From Marivita sp051859345 (lineage in GTDB: Bacteria > Pseudomonadota > Alphaproteobacteria > Rhodobacterales > Rhodobacteraceae), in NCBI RefSeq assembly GCF_051859345.1, contig NZ_JBHYFV010000011.1, positions 53,593 through 117,592 on the forward strand: a stretch of DNA of 64,000 nucleotides, read 5' to 3'. Shown here piece after piece: positions 1 through 9,239 of this stretch. The notes under the pieces were generated by a model. It was not told where the DNA came from. It saw only the letters and a program-made list of their open reading frames with translations, and ran no database searches. Positions within the stretch are counted from its first letter, which is position 1, and the number at the start of each line of letters is the position of its first letter. The position numbers were made by a program, and so were the translations under genes.

Positions 1-988
1 CGTCACCGTCCCACTGGCGCCTGGTGCCCCACGCATCCGGGTAACCCTTGGGCGCGGCAGGCAGAAACCGGGTGCCAAACGGATCGTTCATCAGTTGCGC
101 GCGGAATTTCGGCAGCGCACGGAACGCGTCCGGCCCGACGAACAATTCGTGAAAGCCCCCCGCCGCCAGCGACGCCCCGCCATCTGCCCGCGTTCGAAAG
201 GCGAATTTGCCACCCGCCGCAGCGCCCTGATGCGGCAGGGCCACAGAGTCTGTCGCTCCGGCACTGGCCCGCACCGACAGTTGCGGAATCGCCACCCCAT
301 GCGCCCGCAGGAACAACGACGACCACGCGCCGCCCGCCACAACCACATCCAAACAGGCGATGCGCCCGGCTTCGGTGAACACCCCCGTGATGCGTCCCGC
401 TTCAAGGTCCAGCTTTCGCGCCGCACAGCTCTCGACGATCACGGCGCCCTCGCGCAGCGCGATCCCCGCCAGCGCAGGCACGGCCACCCACGGCTCTGCG
501 CGCATGTCAGACGGAGTGGTCAACGCGCCGACAAAACCGCCTTTGGCCAGTTCAGGAAACCGCTGTTTCAACGCGGCACGGTCCAGCACCTCGGTATCCA
601 CACCCTGCGCTGTGGCATAGGGCAGCCAATCGGCAAAACCGGCCAGCTCTTTCTCGCTCTCGGCCAGATAGGTCACGCCGGACCGTTTCAGCCCGATGTC
701 AACGTTGGTCTGGCTGGCAAGCTCGGTCCAGAGCGTGTTCGCCTCGACCATGATCGGCAATTCATCCGGGTCGCGCCCCTGCTGCCGGATCCAGCCCCAG
801 TTGCGCGAAGACTGCTCCCCGGCGATGCGCCCCTTTTCCAGAAGCACCACACGCCGCCCCTTGCGCGCCAGATACAGCGCCGTGCAGACGCCGATCACCC
901 CTCCACCGATCACCACGACATCCGTCTCGGACGGAGGCGGCCCGGCAAAGGCAATCGGGCTGTGTTCGGAAATCGGAAACGAGATCAT
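1..988 (-). CDS. FAD-dependent oxidoreductase (DAO family), partial
   Basis: The minus-strand reading frame opens with ATG at 988 and leaves the window at base 1 without a stop, so the C-terminus is missing. About 329 residues are visible. Residues 23-51 form a Rossmann dinucleotide-binding segment (DVVVIGGGVIG, then an acidic residue at the end of the second strand), typical of glycine/D-amino-acid oxidase-type flavoenzymes. The motif SSRNWGWIRQQ follows at about 60-70. The substrate cannot be told from sequence; oxidation of an amine or amino acid is the family expectation. The start overlaps the stop of the upstream deacetylase gene by four bases (ATGA), so the two are probably translationally coupled. 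Confidence 0.85.
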   Translation of the reverse strand, partial: MISFPISEHSPIAFAGPPPSETDVVVIGGGVIGVCTALYLARKGRRVVLLEKGRIAGEQSSRNWGWIRQQGRDPDELPIMVEANTLWTELASQTNVDIGLKRSGVTYLAESEKELAGFADWLPYATAQGVDTEVLDRAALKQRFPELAKGGFVGALTTPSDMRAEPWVAVPALAGIALREGAVIVESCAARKLDLEAGRITGVFTEAGRIACLDVVVAGGAWSSLFLRAHGVAIPQLSVRASAGATDSVALPHQGAAAGGKFAFRTRADGGASLAAGGFHELFVGPDAFRALPKFRAQLMNDPFGTRFLPAAPKGYPDAWGTRRQWDGD

Positions 989-2151
989 GTCGAGAGGTGA
1001 TCCAGCAGCCGTTCCATGAACGCCTGTCCTTCGTTGAATTGCGCAACCGTGATGTATTCATCCGGTTGATGCGCCACGGCGATGTCACCGGGGCCACAGA
1101 CCACCACGGAATAACCCGCCGTCTGAAAATGGCTCGCTTCGGTGCCGTAGGAAACGTATTGTGTGCCGTTGTCCCCGGTCAGTTGCCGCACAAGGGTTTC
1201 CGCCGCACCCCCATCCTCGGGCTTGAAGGGCGGCAGGGAAAACGCAGGCTTGATCTCGATCCACGCCTCTGGCCGGACCGCCTTCATTTCCGCTTCGATC
1301 TCGGCCGCCGCCTCGCGCAGCTTCACCTCCCACGCCTCGAGCGTTTCGCCGGGCACCACGCGAAAGCCCAGACCGAACTCGCAATCCTTGGCGGTGATGT
1401 TATGCGCCGTGCCGCCGCTGATCTGGCCGACATGCACATTGGTGTAAGGCGGGTTGAACTGCGCCGCGATCGGTCCCGGCGCGGCGTTGGCATTCTCTGC
1501 GTTTATCCGGTTCGCCCATTCGATCAGTTTGGCCCCGTACATGATTGCGCTGACGCCGGTGTGCATGATCGAGGAATGTACCTCAAACCCATGAAAATGC
1601 ACCCAAAACGTGTTGCCACCCTTATGCCCGGTCACGGCCTTGAGCATCGTCGGTTCCCCCACGATCACCGTGTCCGCTTTTGGAACAACACCCTGCATCG
1701 CCTCGATCAACGGCGGCGCCCCGGTGCAGCCGATTTCCTCGTCATAACTCAGCGCGATCTGCACGGGCCGCGTCACGTCGCGATACTTCGCCTCGACCAG
1801 CGCCCAGATCGCCAGCGCGTCAAAGCCCTTCATGTCGGTGGTGCCGCGCCCGTACAGCTTGCCGTCTATCTCGGTCACGGTGTAGGGATCGGTGCTCCAA
1901 GGTTGCCCATCGGTCGGCACGACATCCGTGTGGCCAGACAGCACCACGCCGCCTGCAACTTCTGGCCCGACATGCGCAAAAAGCCCTGCTTTCAACGGAT
2001 CGTCGGATTTCACATGCCGATGGCTTTGGACCCCGTGTTCCGCAAAATAGGACTCGACCCAGTCGATCAAAGGCAGGTTGGTGTCACGGCTGACGGTGGG
2101 AAATTTTACCAACTGGTCAAGAATGGCGCGCGGGGTCAGGCGGTTTTGCAT
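985..2151 (-). CDS. argE: M20 family acetylornithine deacetylase (ArgE type)
   Basis: A 388-residue cytoplasmic metallo-deacetylase that would remove the acetyl group from N-acetylornithine in arginine synthesis. Visible M20 signatures are SGHTDVVP (His74, Asp76), GRGTTDMKG (bridging Asp near 106) and the catalytic acidic pair in YDEEIG (about 138-139). A later His-rich segment (HSSIMHTG) belongs to the lid/dimerisation domain. I start at the ATG at 2151 (MQNRLTPRAILD) because homologues begin there; an in-frame extension to 2244 runs into the neighbouring gene. It lies 4 bases after the upstream hydrolase gene and overlaps the downstream oxidoreductase. Because its neighbour is an amine-type oxidase, another N-acyl amino acid may be the substrate. 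Confidence 0.8.
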   Translation of the reverse strand: MQNRLTPRAILDQLVKFPTVSRDTNLPLIDWVESYFAEHGVQSHRHVKSDDPLKAGLFAHVGPEVAGGVVLSGHTDVVPTDGQPWSTDPYTVTEIDGKLYGRGTTDMKGFDALAIWALVEAKYRDVTRPVQIALSYDEEIGCTGAPPLIEAMQGVVPKADTVIVGEPTMLKAVTGHKGGNTFWVHFHGFEVHSSIMHTGVSAIMYGAKLIEWANRINAENANAAPGPIAAQFNPPYTNVHVGQISGGTAHNITAKDCEFGLGFRVVPGETLEAWEVKLREAAAEIEAEMKAVRPEAWIEIKPAFSLPPFKPEDGGAAETLVRQLTGDNGTQYVSYGTEASHFQTAGYSVVVCGPGDIAVAHQPDEYITVAQFNEGQAFMERLLDHLST

Positions 2152-2155
2152 AATC

Positions 2156-3091
2156 TCACTTCTGGGCTGACGGGAGCAGGTAATCAGCATAGGCCGGATG
2201 ATGGTCCGATGGCCATTCGCCGTCAAACCTCTCTTGCACCACAACCGGCCCTTTGCTTAGGTCAACATCGGATGTGCGACTCAAATGGTCAATGGCTCCA
2301 AGTAGGTGTACACCTCTGTTCAGGTGATACGTCGCGCCGGGCGTGCGGTCGAACACCACGCCCGACTCCTCGAGAATGTCCATAGTCCGCGCCCCGTGCA
2401 GCGCGTTGAGATCCCCGACAAGGAACACCGCCTCGCCCGCGTCGATCCACGGCTTGATCCGGTCGCGCACCAACGTGGCGGACAAAAGCCTGTTGGAGCC
2501 GCTGGAATATTCGAAATGCACATTCGCAACCCGGAACTGCGCGCCGGTCTCACTATCCTCGAACTGAACCCAGGTGGCGAAGGCAGGATAAGAACCGTTG
2601 AAGGTGCGCGAATAGATCACATCCGGGGTTTCTGAGAAGAAAAACCATCCCTGATCAATAATTTGCAAGCGATCCTTAAGGTAGAATAACGGCTGCGTTG
2701 TCGGAAATTCCCGCCAATGCCCGGTCGCGGCCACACCATAGGAAGGATTGCGCTCTGCCAAATAATCACGGGCAAGGTTCACCGACCCGTCGCTGCCGCG
2801 CTGAAAGCTTTCCATCTCTTGAAACGCGACAACATCGGCCTGCAACGCCTTGAATGCACTGTCCAAAGGCCCCTTGCGCCGTTCCCAGTCACCCACCGAC
2901 CACGCGCCGGTCTCTTCGCTCAGGACGATGTAATGCACATTATAGGTCGCGATCCGAAGCGCCTCGCCTTCCGGTGGCGCAAGTGCCACATCGCCTTCGC
3001 TATTGGTGACATGCAGCGCGCACGCCACCAGCGTCAAAAGCGCAATGCCCCCGACCAGCACACGGAAGACCCAACGAGAAAATCGTACCAT
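2156..3091 (-). CDS. endonuclease/exonuclease/phosphatase family protein, membrane-anchored
   Basis: A 311-residue protein of the EEP (DNase I-like) fold. An N-terminal hydrophobic stretch (about residues 10-27, VLVGGIALLTLVACAL) should act as a signal or anchor and place the domain in the periplasm. Family motifs are the ATYNVHY strand near 49, the AFQEME metal-site glutamate, a VGDLNALHG segment and the C-terminal SDHHPAYADY histidine site. The substrate (nucleic acid, phospholipid or inositol phosphate) cannot be inferred. It sits at the head of a tight minus-strand group with the M20 deacetylase and the FAD oxidoreductase. A second, soluble EEP protein is encoded at 10703-11734. Confidence 0.8.
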   Translation of the reverse strand: MVRFSRWVFRVLVGGIALLTLVACALHVTNSEGDVALAPPEGEALRIATYNVHYIVLSEETGAWSVGDWERRKGPLDSAFKALQADVVAFQEMESFQRGSDGSVNLARDYLAERNPSYGVAATGHWREFPTTQPLFYLKDRLQIIDQGWFFFSETPDVIYSRTFNGSYPAFATWVQFEDSETGAQFRVANVHFEYSSGSNRLLSATLVRDRIKPWIDAGEAVFLVGDLNALHGARTMDILEESGVVFDRTPGATYHLNRGVHLLGAIDHLSRTSDVDLSKGPVVVQERFDGEWPSDHHPAYADYLLPSAQK

Positions 3092-3121
3092 ACCGCCACC
3101 TATCAGCGATGACCGAACAGG

Positions 3122-4942
3122 TCAGTAGCCGCTGTCGGTGATCAGCACTTTGTGACCGGGTTCGACCTCGCGATAGACGGACGGTTCGGCGACATAGTCC
3201 AGCCCGTGGATCGGCGACGGGATCGGTTTGAAGTTCAAATCCTTCTCGGACTTGCGCTTGCGCGGATCGGCGATCGGCACCGCCTTCATCAAGGCTTGGG
3301 TATAAGGGTGCTGCGGGTTCTCGAACACCGCGCGGCGTGGTCCCAGTTCAACGATGCGGCCCAGATACATCACGCCGACATGGTGACTCACCCGTTCGAC
3401 CACCGCCATATCATGGCTGATGAACAGGAACGAAATCCCCAACTCTGCCTGCAATTCCAGCATCAGGTTCAGCACCTGTGCCTGTACAGACACGTCAAGC
3501 GCCGACACCGCCTCATCCGACACGATCAGCTTGGGATTCAGCGCCAAGGCCCGTGCAATCGCGATGCGCTGGCGCTGACCACCGGACAATTCATGCGGAT
3601 AGCGCTGCATGAAGCTGCGTGGCAGTTCGACCCGGTCGAACAGCATCTCGACCCGTTTCCGCATTTCGGCGCTCGATCCCATGCCGAAATTGCGCATCGG
3701 TTCGGACACCTGGTCGGACAGTTGCATCTGCGGATTGAGCGACGCAAAAGGGTCCTGGAAGACCATCTGCATGTCGCGCCGCGCGTCGCGCAGTTCGGAT
3801 TGGCTCAATGCCATGATGTCCTTGCCATCCAGGAAAATGCTGCCCTCCTGCGGTTCCACAAGACGCAGGATCGACCGACCGGCGGTTGATTTTCCACATC
3901 CCGATTCCCCAACAAGACTCAGGGTCTGGCCCTTGTTGACACTGAAGGACAGGTCCTCCACCGCGTGAACATTGGCCACGGTCCGGCGGAAGAACCCACC
4001 TTTCACGGTAAAGCGTGTGGTCAGGTGTTTGACCTCAAGCAATACCTCCTCTGCGCCGGTGATCGGCGGCACTTCAGAGCCGTCCTTGCCCAATAGCCGC
4101 ATCGGGCGCGGCAGGTCGGTGCCGGTCATCTCGCCCAGCTTGGGCACCGCCGCCAGAAGCGCTTGCGTGTATGGGTGCTGCGGGTTCTCGAAGATTTCTT
4201 CGACGGTCCCCTCTTCCACCTTGTTGCCGCGGAACATGACCACGACACGGTCGGCCATCTGCGCCACCACCGCCATGTCATGGGTGATGAACATCACCGC
4301 CGTGCCGGTTTCCCGTTTGAGCCGGTCCATGAGCGCCAGAATCTCGGCCTGGATGGTCACGTCCAAGGCGGTGGTCGGCTCGTCCGCGATCAGCAAACGC
4401 GGCTCGCAGGCCAGCGCCATCGCAATCACCACGCGTTGCCGCATGCCGCCTGACAATTCGTGCGGGTATTGCTTGAGCCGCCGTTCGGGTTCGGGGATGC
4501 GCACTTGCCGCATCAGTTCAAGCGCCCGCGCCTCGGCCTGGGACCTGCTCATGTTTTTGTGCAATCGCAAACCTTCGGTCAGCTGCTTGCCCACGGTGAA
4601 GACCGGGTTGAGCGCCGTCATCGGTTCCTGAAAGATCATCCCGATCTCGTTGCCCCGGATCGTGCGCATCAGGTCCTGATCGGTTTCCGACAGATCGACC
4701 GTGCCCGCGTCCTTGCGGTCAAAAAGAAGCCGCCCCCCCGCGATGTCGCCGCCGCCGTATTCGATCAGCCGCATCAGTGCGAGCGACGACACCGATTTAC
4801 CGGATCCGGATTCACCCACGACGCAAACGGTTTCACCGGGGTTGATATCGAACGAAACGTCTTCGACGCCGACGACGGTTCCGGACTTGGTCTGGAATTC
4901 GACGCGAAGGTTTTCGATTTTGGCGATGCTGCCATCCGGCAT
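3122..4942 (-). CDS. ABC transporter ATP-binding protein, dipeptide/oligopeptide type, two fused ATPase domains
   Basis: A 606-residue fusion of two ABC ATPases (DppD-like and DppF-like) that would power a peptide-type importer at the inner membrane. The first domain has Walker A GESGSGKS at about 43-50, signature LSGGMRQRV and Walker B LLIADEPTTALD. The second repeats these with GESGCGKS, LSGGQRQRI and LIVSDEAVSALD, each followed by the OppD/F C-terminal extension (HPYTQALL). The ATG at 4942 is preferred because AAGGA lies 9 bases upstream; an in-frame ATG at 4972 lacks this. It is divergent from the binding-protein and permease genes at 5209-9013 and probably completes that transporter. Confidence 0.93.
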   Translation of the reverse strand: MPDGSIAKIENLRVEFQTKSGTVVGVEDVSFDINPGETVCVVGESGSGKSVSSLALMRLIEYGGGDIAGGRLLFDRKDAGTVDLSETDQDLMRTIRGNEIGMIFQEPMTALNPVFTVGKQLTEGLRLHKNMSRSQAEARALELMRQVRIPEPERRLKQYPHELSGGMRQRVVIAMALACEPRLLIADEPTTALDVTIQAEILALMDRLKRETGTAVMFITHDMAVVAQMADRVVVMFRGNKVEEGTVEEIFENPQHPYTQALLAAVPKLGEMTGTDLPRPMRLLGKDGSEVPPITGAEEVLLEVKHLTTRFTVKGGFFRRTVANVHAVEDLSFSVNKGQTLSLVGESGCGKSTAGRSILRLVEPQEGSIFLDGKDIMALSQSELRDARRDMQMVFQDPFASLNPQMQLSDQVSEPMRNFGMGSSAEMRKRVEMLFDRVELPRSFMQRYPHELSGGQRQRIAIARALALNPKLIVSDEAVSALDVSVQAQVLNLMLELQAELGISFLFISHDMAVVERVSHHVGVMYLGRIVELGPRRAVFENPQHPYTQALMKAVPIADPRKRKSEKDLNFKPIPSPIHGLDYVAEPSVYREVEPGHKVLITDSGY

Positions 4943-5208
4943 GGGCGCAGTCCTTTTGCAAACTCTGCACAAACGCTAACCGCAGTTCGCCAAGAGTCAA
5001 TTTATGTCTCTGCGTCGACTTTGGAATAGGCTGGACGGGACTTGCTTTTTGCGAAAAAGCTGTTTCGATGCGCAGGTAGGGGGAAAATTCCTGTGTTTTG
5101 TCGCAAGTAAGCCCGCTTTGTTTGCGTTTGCGTGGCTTTCGGTCAAATCAAGGGACATTCCACCAATAAAAACGACACCGGGAAACTGTGTCTAACAAGG
5201 AGAGACAA

Positions 5209-6915
5209 ATGAAAATCACATCCCTACTTATGGGTGCTGCTGCCGCAATTGCCCTTGCGCCCGCCGCTTTTGCAGAGCGTGGCGCGGACGGCGAGGTCAA
5301 GATTATTTACTGGCAAGCGCCTTCGATCCTGAACCCGTTCCTGTCAGGCGGCACCAAGGACGTTGAGTCGGCCTCGATGATCGTCGAACCGCTGGCGCGC
5401 TTTAATGAAAAAGGTGATCTGGTTCCGTGGCTGGTTCAAGAAATTCCCACAGTCTCAAACGGCGGTGTCAGCGAAGACCTGACGTCGATCACCTGGAAGA
5501 TCACCCCCGGCCTGACATGGTCCGATGGCACGCCGTTCACATCGGCGGACGTGGCCTTTACACATGAATATTGCACCCATCCTGAAGGTGGTTGCGCCCA
5601 GATCACAAAGTTCAATGGCGTTACCAGCGTCGAAACCCCGGATGATCTGACCGTCGTGGTTACGTTCGACGGCCCGACCCCGAACCCCTATGGCCCGTTT
5701 GTGGGTGGCGAAAGCCCGATCATCCAGCAGGCGCAATTCGCAGGTTGCCTTGGTGCCGCGGCATCCACCTGCACCGAGCAGAACTTCAACCCGATCGGCA
5801 CCGGCGCGTTTGTCGTCGATGAGTTCAAGCCGAACGACGTGATCACCATGTCCGCCAACCCGAACTACCGCGACCCGGCAAAACCGGCCTTTGCGTCGGT
5901 GACGTTCAAAGGCGGCGGTGATGCGCGGGCAGCCGGTCAGGCCGTGATGGAAACCGGCGAATTCGACTACGCCTGGAACCTGCAGCTTGCGCCCGACGTG
6001 ATCGCCGCAATGGAAGCAGGCGGCAAAGGTGTTCCGATTGCCGGTTTTGGCCCGCTGCTTGAACGCATCATGATCAACCAGACAGACCCAAGCCCCGACC
6101 TGCCCGAAGGCGAACGCTCGACCGCGATGCACCCGCATCCGTTCTTGCAAGAACCGGCGGTCTACAAGGCCATGTCCATGGCCATCGACCGTCCGCTGCT
6201 GGTGGAAATCGGCTATGGTCAGGCTGGCAAGGTCGGCTGTTCCTGGGTTCCTGCCCCCGAAGCCTTCGCCTCGACATTTGACGGCTGCGAAACGCAGGAC
6301 CTCGATGGTGCCAAGGCATTGCTTGATGAGGCCGGAATCGTAGACAGCGATGGCGACGGTGTGCGCGAACACAATGGCGTGCCGCTTTCCATTCTCTATC
6401 AATCCTCGACCAACGCCGTCCGTCAGGACTTCCAGGCGCTGATCAAGGAATGGTGGGAACAGATCGGCATGGAAGTCGAACTGCGCAACGTCGACTCGTC
6501 CGTGTTCTTCGGTGGTGACCCGGGCAGCCCGGACACGTTCCAGAAGTTCTACGCGGACGTCGAAATGTACGCCAACACCTTCAACGGCACCGACCCGCAG
6601 TCCTATCTTGGCAACGGACTCTGCGACAAGGCTCCGCGCCCCGAGACACAGTGGCAGGGTGAAAACATCTCGCGCTTCTGCATGGAGGAATTCGACGCCC
6701 TGCACGCAGAGCTGACCCAGACAGCCGACATGGCCGAACGTCAGCGCATCGGGCGTGAACTCAGTGCCATGATGACCGACAATGGCGGTATGATCCCCCT
6801 GGTTCACCGGGGTCGTCTGTCGGCACACGCGAACACGCTTGGCGGTGTTGTCCTGAACGTGTGGGACAGCGAGTTGTGGAATGTTGCGGACTGGTTCCGC
6901 GTCACGTCCAACTGA
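5209..6915 (+). CDS. ABC transporter substrate-binding protein, family 5 (peptide/nickel type)
   Basis: A 568-residue periplasmic binding protein of the DppA/OppA family. The N-terminus MKITSLLMGAAAAIALAPAAFA is a clear signal peptide, and the mature protein carries the family pattern LVPWLVQEIPT...WSDGTPFTSADVAFT. Start 5209 is chosen over a GTG at 5188 because AAGGAGA lies directly upstream and the signal peptide begins there. Several cysteines (CTHPEGGC, CLGAAASTC) may form disulphides. It is first in the transporter operon and is followed by a perfect hairpin before the permease genes. The ligand is unknown; peptides or another small cationic solute are possible. Confidence 0.92.
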   Translation: MKITSLLMGAAAAIALAPAAFAERGADGEVKIIYWQAPSILNPFLSGGTKDVESASMIVEPLARFNEKGDLVPWLVQEIPTVSNGGVSEDLTSITWKITPGLTWSDGTPFTSADVAFTHEYCTHPEGGCAQITKFNGVTSVETPDDLTVVVTFDGPTPNPYGPFVGGESPIIQQAQFAGCLGAAASTCTEQNFNPIGTGAFVVDEFKPNDVITMSANPNYRDPAKPAFASVTFKGGGDARAAGQAVMETGEFDYAWNLQLAPDVIAAMEAGGKGVPIAGFGPLLERIMINQTDPSPDLPEGERSTAMHPHPFLQEPAVYKAMSMAIDRPLLVEIGYGQAGKVGCSWVPAPEAFASTFDGCETQDLDGAKALLDEAGIVDSDGDGVREHNGVPLSILYQSSTNAVRQDFQALIKEWWEQIGMEVELRNVDSSVFFGGDPGSPDTFQKFYADVEMYANTFNGTDPQSYLGNGLCDKAPRPETQWQGENISRFCMEEFDALHAELTQTADMAERQRIGRELSAMMTDNGGMIPLVHRGRLSAHANTLGGVVLNVWDSELWNVADWFRVTSN

Positions 6916-6932
6916 TCATACATCGCGTTTCT

Positions 6933-6959
6933 GTAGGGTGGGTCTCATACCCACCCTAC
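6933..6959 (+). repeat. 11-bp perfect inverted repeat between binding-protein and permease genes
   Basis: GTAGGGTGGGT and its exact complement are separated by CTCAT. No uridine run follows, so it is unlikely to be an efficient terminator. It probably protects the 3' end of the binding-protein message or belongs to a dispersed palindromic family; a related GTAGGGTG hairpin is at 20419-20446. Confidence 0.75.
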
Positions 6960-7002
6960 GTTTCGTCCATCGCAAAAGACTCATGACCCGAGGCGCCACA
7001 CG

Positions 7003-8040
7003 ATGCTGACCTTCGCCGTCCGACGACTAATTCTTGCCGTTCCGACGCTTCTGTTCATCAGTTTTGTCATTTTCATGCTTCTGCAACTCGCCCCCGGCGA
7101 CCCGATGGCACAGGTGCCTTTGACGGTCCCGCCAGAGGTGAAGGAAAAGATGCGCCAGGCGCTTGGCGTCGGGGAGCCGCCGCTGGTGCAATACTGGAAA
7201 TGGCTGGTTCAGGTGTTCTGGCTCGAGCCAAAAATCTTCGTCGATTACCTGACCAATTCCAGCACCCTGCTGGGCTGGCTGCCCGATACACAGCTTTACC
7301 AGAACGAACTGCGCGTGATCTCGTGGCAGACCCGCAGCCCGGTCATGGACATCGTGATCCAGCGTATCCCGCAGACACTCTGGGTGGTGGGCATGGCTTA
7401 TGTTGTCGGCATCCTGATCGCGCTGCCCATCGGCATCTATTCCGCCTACCGGCAATATTCGATCTTCGACCAGTCGGGCACGTTCATAACGATGATCGGC
7501 TTTTCGATCCCGCCCTTCTTCACCGGCCCGCTGCTGATCGTGATCTTCTCGGTTCAGCTTGGCTGGTTTCCGTCGATCTATGACACCACCCATGTGGTGA
7601 ACGACTGGGCCAGCCTGAAATACCAGCTGTCGCAGATGATCCTGCCGGTGATGGTGCTGGCGCTTCAGACAACCGCCCAGATCAGCCGCTACATGCGCGC
7701 GTCGATGCTTGACAACCTCAACCAGGATTATGTCCGCACCGCCCGCGCCAAGGGTCTGAGCGAAGCTGTGGTCGTCACGGTCCACGTCCTGCGCAATTCG
7801 ATGATCCCCGTCATCACTGTGATCGCGCTCAACGTGCCGGCGATCTTTGGCGGCGCGATCATCACCGAAAACGTGTTCAAGGTGAACGGGATCGGGCAGT
7901 TGCTCATCACAGCGCTGTTTGCCAATGACCTGCCGATGGTGATGACCCTGACCTTTATCTTCGCCGTGCTGATCGTTGTCTTCAACCTGATTGCCGATAT
8001 CCTCTACGGCCTTCTCGACCCGAGGATCCGCTATGACTGA
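7003..8040 (+). CDS. ABC transporter permease, DppB/OppB type
   Basis: A 345-residue inner-membrane permease with about six hydrophobic segments. The N-terminal helix (RRLILAVPTLLFISFVIFMLLQLAPGDP) is diagnostic of the DppB group. The BPD transport domain contains the coupling segment YMRASMLDNLNQDYVRTARAKGLSE and ends in ADILYGLLDPRIRYD, the usual C-terminus of this family. There is an insertion of about 50 residues between the first helix and the transport domain. Its stop overlaps the next permease start by eight bases, so the two are co-translated. Confidence 0.94.
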   Translation: MLTFAVRRLILAVPTLLFISFVIFMLLQLAPGDPMAQVPLTVPPEVKEKMRQALGVGEPPLVQYWKWLVQVFWLEPKIFVDYLTNSSTLLGWLPDTQLYQNELRVISWQTRSPVMDIVIQRIPQTLWVVGMAYVVGILIALPIGIYSAYRQYSIFDQSGTFITMIGFSIPPFFTGPLLIVIFSVQLGWFPSIYDTTHVVNDWASLKYQLSQMILPVMVLALQTTAQISRYMRASMLDNLNQDYVRTARAKGLSEAVVVTVHVLRNSMIPVITVIALNVPAIFGGAIITENVFKVNGIGQLLITALFANDLPMVMTLTFIFAVLIVVFNLIADILYGLLDPRIRYD

Positions 8041-9013
8041 GCCCGTCCAAGCATCCGCCACCCCGATCGAGGCGCTCGCCGACAAGGGCCCGCTGGAGCC
8101 GCCGCGCAGCCAGTGGAAAGACGTCTGGGACCAGTTCCGCAAACACAAGGGCGCGATGTTTGGCGGAGGGTTTCTGCTGTTCATCACGCTGGCGGTTCTG
8201 GTCGGCCCGTGGATCTGGCAAGTCGATCCGCAAAAGCTCGACATCCGCAACAAGGATCTGCGCCCGATCTGGAGCGCGATCTGGGACAGCACCGCCAAGA
8301 CCGCCTGGAACCGTCCCTTCGGCACAGACCAGCTTGGCCGCGATCAGCTGGCGCAAATCCTCTCGGGCGGCCGCGCGTCTATGGCTGTCGGTTGGGCCGC
8401 GATGATCCTGAGCCTTGTCATCGGCACCACCGTCGGCGTTCTTGCCGGCTTTGCGCGCAAGCTTGACGGCATCCTGATGCGCCTGACGGACCTGTTCCTG
8501 TCGCTGCCCATCCTGCCACTGCTGCTGGTCGCCGTGACCCTGTTCCGCCAGCCCCTACGCGAGGCGTTTGGCCCCGAAGGCGGCATGTTCGTGCTGATCG
8601 TCGGAATCATCGCCATCACCAGTTGGATGCCCACCGCCCGCATCGTGCGCGGCGACATCCTTGCCCTCAAGGAACGCGAATTCATCCTTGCCGCGCGGTC
8701 CATCGGCACCACGCCCTTCCGCATCGTGCAGCGCCACCTGCTGCCCAACGTGCTGTCCCCGATCATGGTCTCGGCCACGCTTGGCCTTGCCACGGCGATC
8801 ATCACCGAAAGCGCGCTCAGCTTCCTTGGCGTCGGCTTCCCGTCAGATTTCCCGACATGGGGCAAGATGCTGGCAGACGCCGTTTCGCGGATGCAGCAAT
8901 TCCCCGAACGGGTGATGCTGCCGGGCATCGCGATTTCGCTGACAGTCCTGAGTGTGAACTACCTTGGGGACGGTCTGCGCGACGCGCTCGATCCGCGGAT
9001 CCGGGGGCGTTAG
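8033..9013 (+). CDS. ABC transporter permease, DppC/OppC type
   Basis: A 326-residue partner permease. A cytoplasmic N-terminus (about 45 residues) precedes the first helix (GGGFLLFITLAVLVGPWIW). The motif FGTDQLGRDQLAQILSGGRASMAVG and the coupling loop REFILAARSIGTTPFRIVQRHLLPN are characteristic of DppC proteins, and it ends GDGLRDALDPRIRGR. I use the ATG at 8033, which overlaps the preceding stop; an in-frame ATG at 7991 lies deep inside the upstream gene. It is the last gene of the importer operon. Confidence 0.93.
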   Translation: MTEPVQASATPIEALADKGPLEPPRSQWKDVWDQFRKHKGAMFGGGFLLFITLAVLVGPWIWQVDPQKLDIRNKDLRPIWSAIWDSTAKTAWNRPFGTDQLGRDQLAQILSGGRASMAVGWAAMILSLVIGTTVGVLAGFARKLDGILMRLTDLFLSLPILPLLLVAVTLFRQPLREAFGPEGGMFVLIVGIIAITSWMPTARIVRGDILALKEREFILAARSIGTTPFRIVQRHLLPNVLSPIMVSATLGLATAIITESALSFLGVGFPSDFPTWGKMLADAVSRMQQFPERVMLPGIAISLTVLSVNYLGDGLRDALDPRIRGR

Positions 9014-9105
9014 GGGCGCGGCACCAGACCTCGCGTCAAATAAGACCAAACGACACACACAGTCCGGCTGCGCCCGAACAGCGTTTCGCGCATTTTCTTG
9101 AATCG

Positions 9106-9120
9106 CGGAACGATGTTCCG
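9106..9120. promoter_or_regulatory. inverted repeat upstream of YeeE/YedE gene
   Basis: CGGAAC-GAT-GTTCCG is a perfect 6-bp dyad with a 3-bp centre, about 120 bases before the transporter start at 9240. It could be a small operator. No regulator gene is adjacent, so this is only suggestive. Confidence 0.35.
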
Positions 9121-9239
9121 GGTTGTCGGCGGATCTCAAGACCGTCGTCTTGCAACATGCATGATATAGGCCCGACCTCCCCTTGCCCAAGGAACAATTT
9201 CCCTCCATCTGGCGTCACAACAGACGGAAGGACCGACCC

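Noticed and set aside
95..1000. A 301-codon plus-strand frame at the left edge
   Set aside because: The minus strand encodes a flavin oxidoreductase with an intact Rossmann motif and a coupled start at 988, so the plus frame is a shadow.
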